Below, one piece after another: positions 5,795-6,348 of a stretch of 6,348 nucleotides of DNA. Below the pieces are notes generated by a model. The model was not told where the DNA came from and did not search any database. It saw nothing but the letters and a program-made list of their open reading frames with translations. This DNA is from Nitrospirota bacterium. GTDB taxonomy: Bacteria; Nitrospirota; Nitrospiria; Nitrospirales; Nitrospiraceae. Positions within the stretch are counted from its first letter, which is position 1, and each line of letters begins with the position of its first letter. The position numbers and the translations under genes are program-made. The DNA is taken from NCBI GenBank assembly GCA_005877535.1, contig VBOM01000154.1, forward strand, positions 1 to 6,348. Reading direction: 5' to 3'.

Positions 5795-6348
5795 CGGACG
5801 AGCACCACGGGAACGATCAAGATAAAGAGAATCTCTGCCGTTTCATTCGTCGCTCCTAGCAAGTCGCCCGTCACGCCGCCGAACATGCGATGGAACCAGG
5901 CTGTAAAAAGACGAACCAGCACCGTGCCGATGAGGAGACAGCAGAATGCCGGCCATGGTCCCAACAACAGCGTCAATGCAAGCCCTGCCGTGACAGTCGC
6001 CACGCACAGATGTCGCCAAGACAAATGTGCGAGGAACGGCTGTGCCAGTCCTCCTTCCGACCGTGCGTAGGTGACATTGAACGCTCCGACAACCATGGCC
6101 CACCGGCCGACCGCTGGCATGCCTATGAGCAATGCACTATGTTCGCCAGCCGGCAACGCAGTGAGCCCGGCGTATCGCAGGCCGAGTGCGAGAAACAGCC
6201 CGGTTGCTCCGATCGCACCGATGTGCCCATCCCTCATGATCGCCAGACGAGCCTGAGAGGTTCGCCCGCCTGCCAGGCCGTCCACCATATCCGCCAGGCC
6301 ATCCTGGTGGAGGCCGCGGGTGATCCCAATGAGCAGGAGCATCAGTAA
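5791..6348 (-). CDS. cobS: Adenosylcobinamide-GDP ribazoletransferase (cobalamin synthase), N-terminus cut by window edge
   Basis: CobS is an integral membrane enzyme that joins adenosylcobinamide-GDP to alpha-ribazole (or its phosphate) in the last assembly step of the nucleotide loop. The visible 185 residues are in frame up to the window edge; family members are usually about 240-260 residues, so roughly the first 60 are outside. Near the start of the visible part is HQDGLADMVDG, matching the family's Mg-binding HxDGLADxxDG motif (Gln where Leu is common). It is followed by MRDGHIGAIG, several hydrophobic segments (for example around AGLALTLLLGPW), and the C-terminal signature GGVTGDLLGATNE before a last membrane helix. 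A Met four codons into the motif-proximal helix (6342) is not a plausible true start because the frame stays open upstream and the N-terminal helices would be missing. Its stop overlaps the cbiB start by four bases (ATGA), so it is probably in one operon with cbiB. Confidence 0.95.
   Translation of the reverse strand, partial: LLMLLLIGITRGLHQDGLADMVDGLAGGRTSQARLAIMRDGHIGAIGATGLFLALGLRYAGLTALPAGEHSALLIGMPAVGRWAMVVGAFNVTYARSEGGLAQPFLAHLSWRHLCVATVTAGLALTLLLGPWPAFCCLLIGTVLVRLFTAWFHRMFGGVTGDLLGATNETAEILFILIVPVVLVR

Noticed and set aside
5890..6348. 152-codon plus-strand ORF opposite cobS
   Set aside because: Antisense shadow of a conserved membrane protein; Gln/His/Arg-rich composition is typical of reverse frames of hydrophobic genes.

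Overview
The window carries the 3' two-thirds of a compact bacterial late-cobalamin (vitamin B12) operon on the minus strand (bases 842-6348), followed by about 840 bases of poorly preserved sequence (1-841). Base composition is moderately GC-rich and the proteins look bacterial. The gene order and the presence of CbiZ would fit a Nitrospira-like or proteobacterial-type genome, but the sequence alone does not fix the taxon and I hold that guess weakly.

Read along the minus strand (right to left), the operon is: cobS (cobalamin synthase, 5' end cut by the window edge), cbiB (cobinamide-phosphate synthase), cobD/cobC (PLP-dependent threonine-phosphate decarboxylase), cbiZ (adenosylcobinamide amidohydrolase), cobQ/cbiP (cobyric acid synthase) and pduO-type ATP:cob(I)alamin adenosyltransferase. 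The first four junctions are all 4-base ATGA stop/start overlaps, so these genes are very likely one transcript with coupled translation. Only the last gene, pduO, is separated, by 21 bases that hold a good Shine-Dalgarno sequence.

Together the genes adenosylate the corrinoid (PduO), amidate it to adenosylcobyric acid (CobQ), make and attach the aminopropanol-phosphate arm (CobD, CbiB), and join the activated ring to the lower-ligand nucleoside (CobS). CbiZ runs the opposite way to CbiB: it removes the arm from scavenged cobinamide or foreign cobamides so the ring can re-enter at CbiB. Corrin-ring synthesis genes, the CobU/CobY nucleotidyltransferase, CobT and CobC are not in the window and could lie upstream of cobS. 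No cobalamin riboswitch or promoter is visible in the window.

Bases 1-841 lie downstream of the operon. On the plus strand they show short stretches with strong coding-like codon use that jump between frames (about 78-200, 200-472, 469-522, 515-655), including an ATGA junction at 469-472. I read them as remnants of two small coupled plus-strand genes broken by frameshifts; I do not recognise the family. A 120-codon minus-strand ORF starts 3 bases after pduO and is a weak competing interpretation. I see no clear terminator for the operon.
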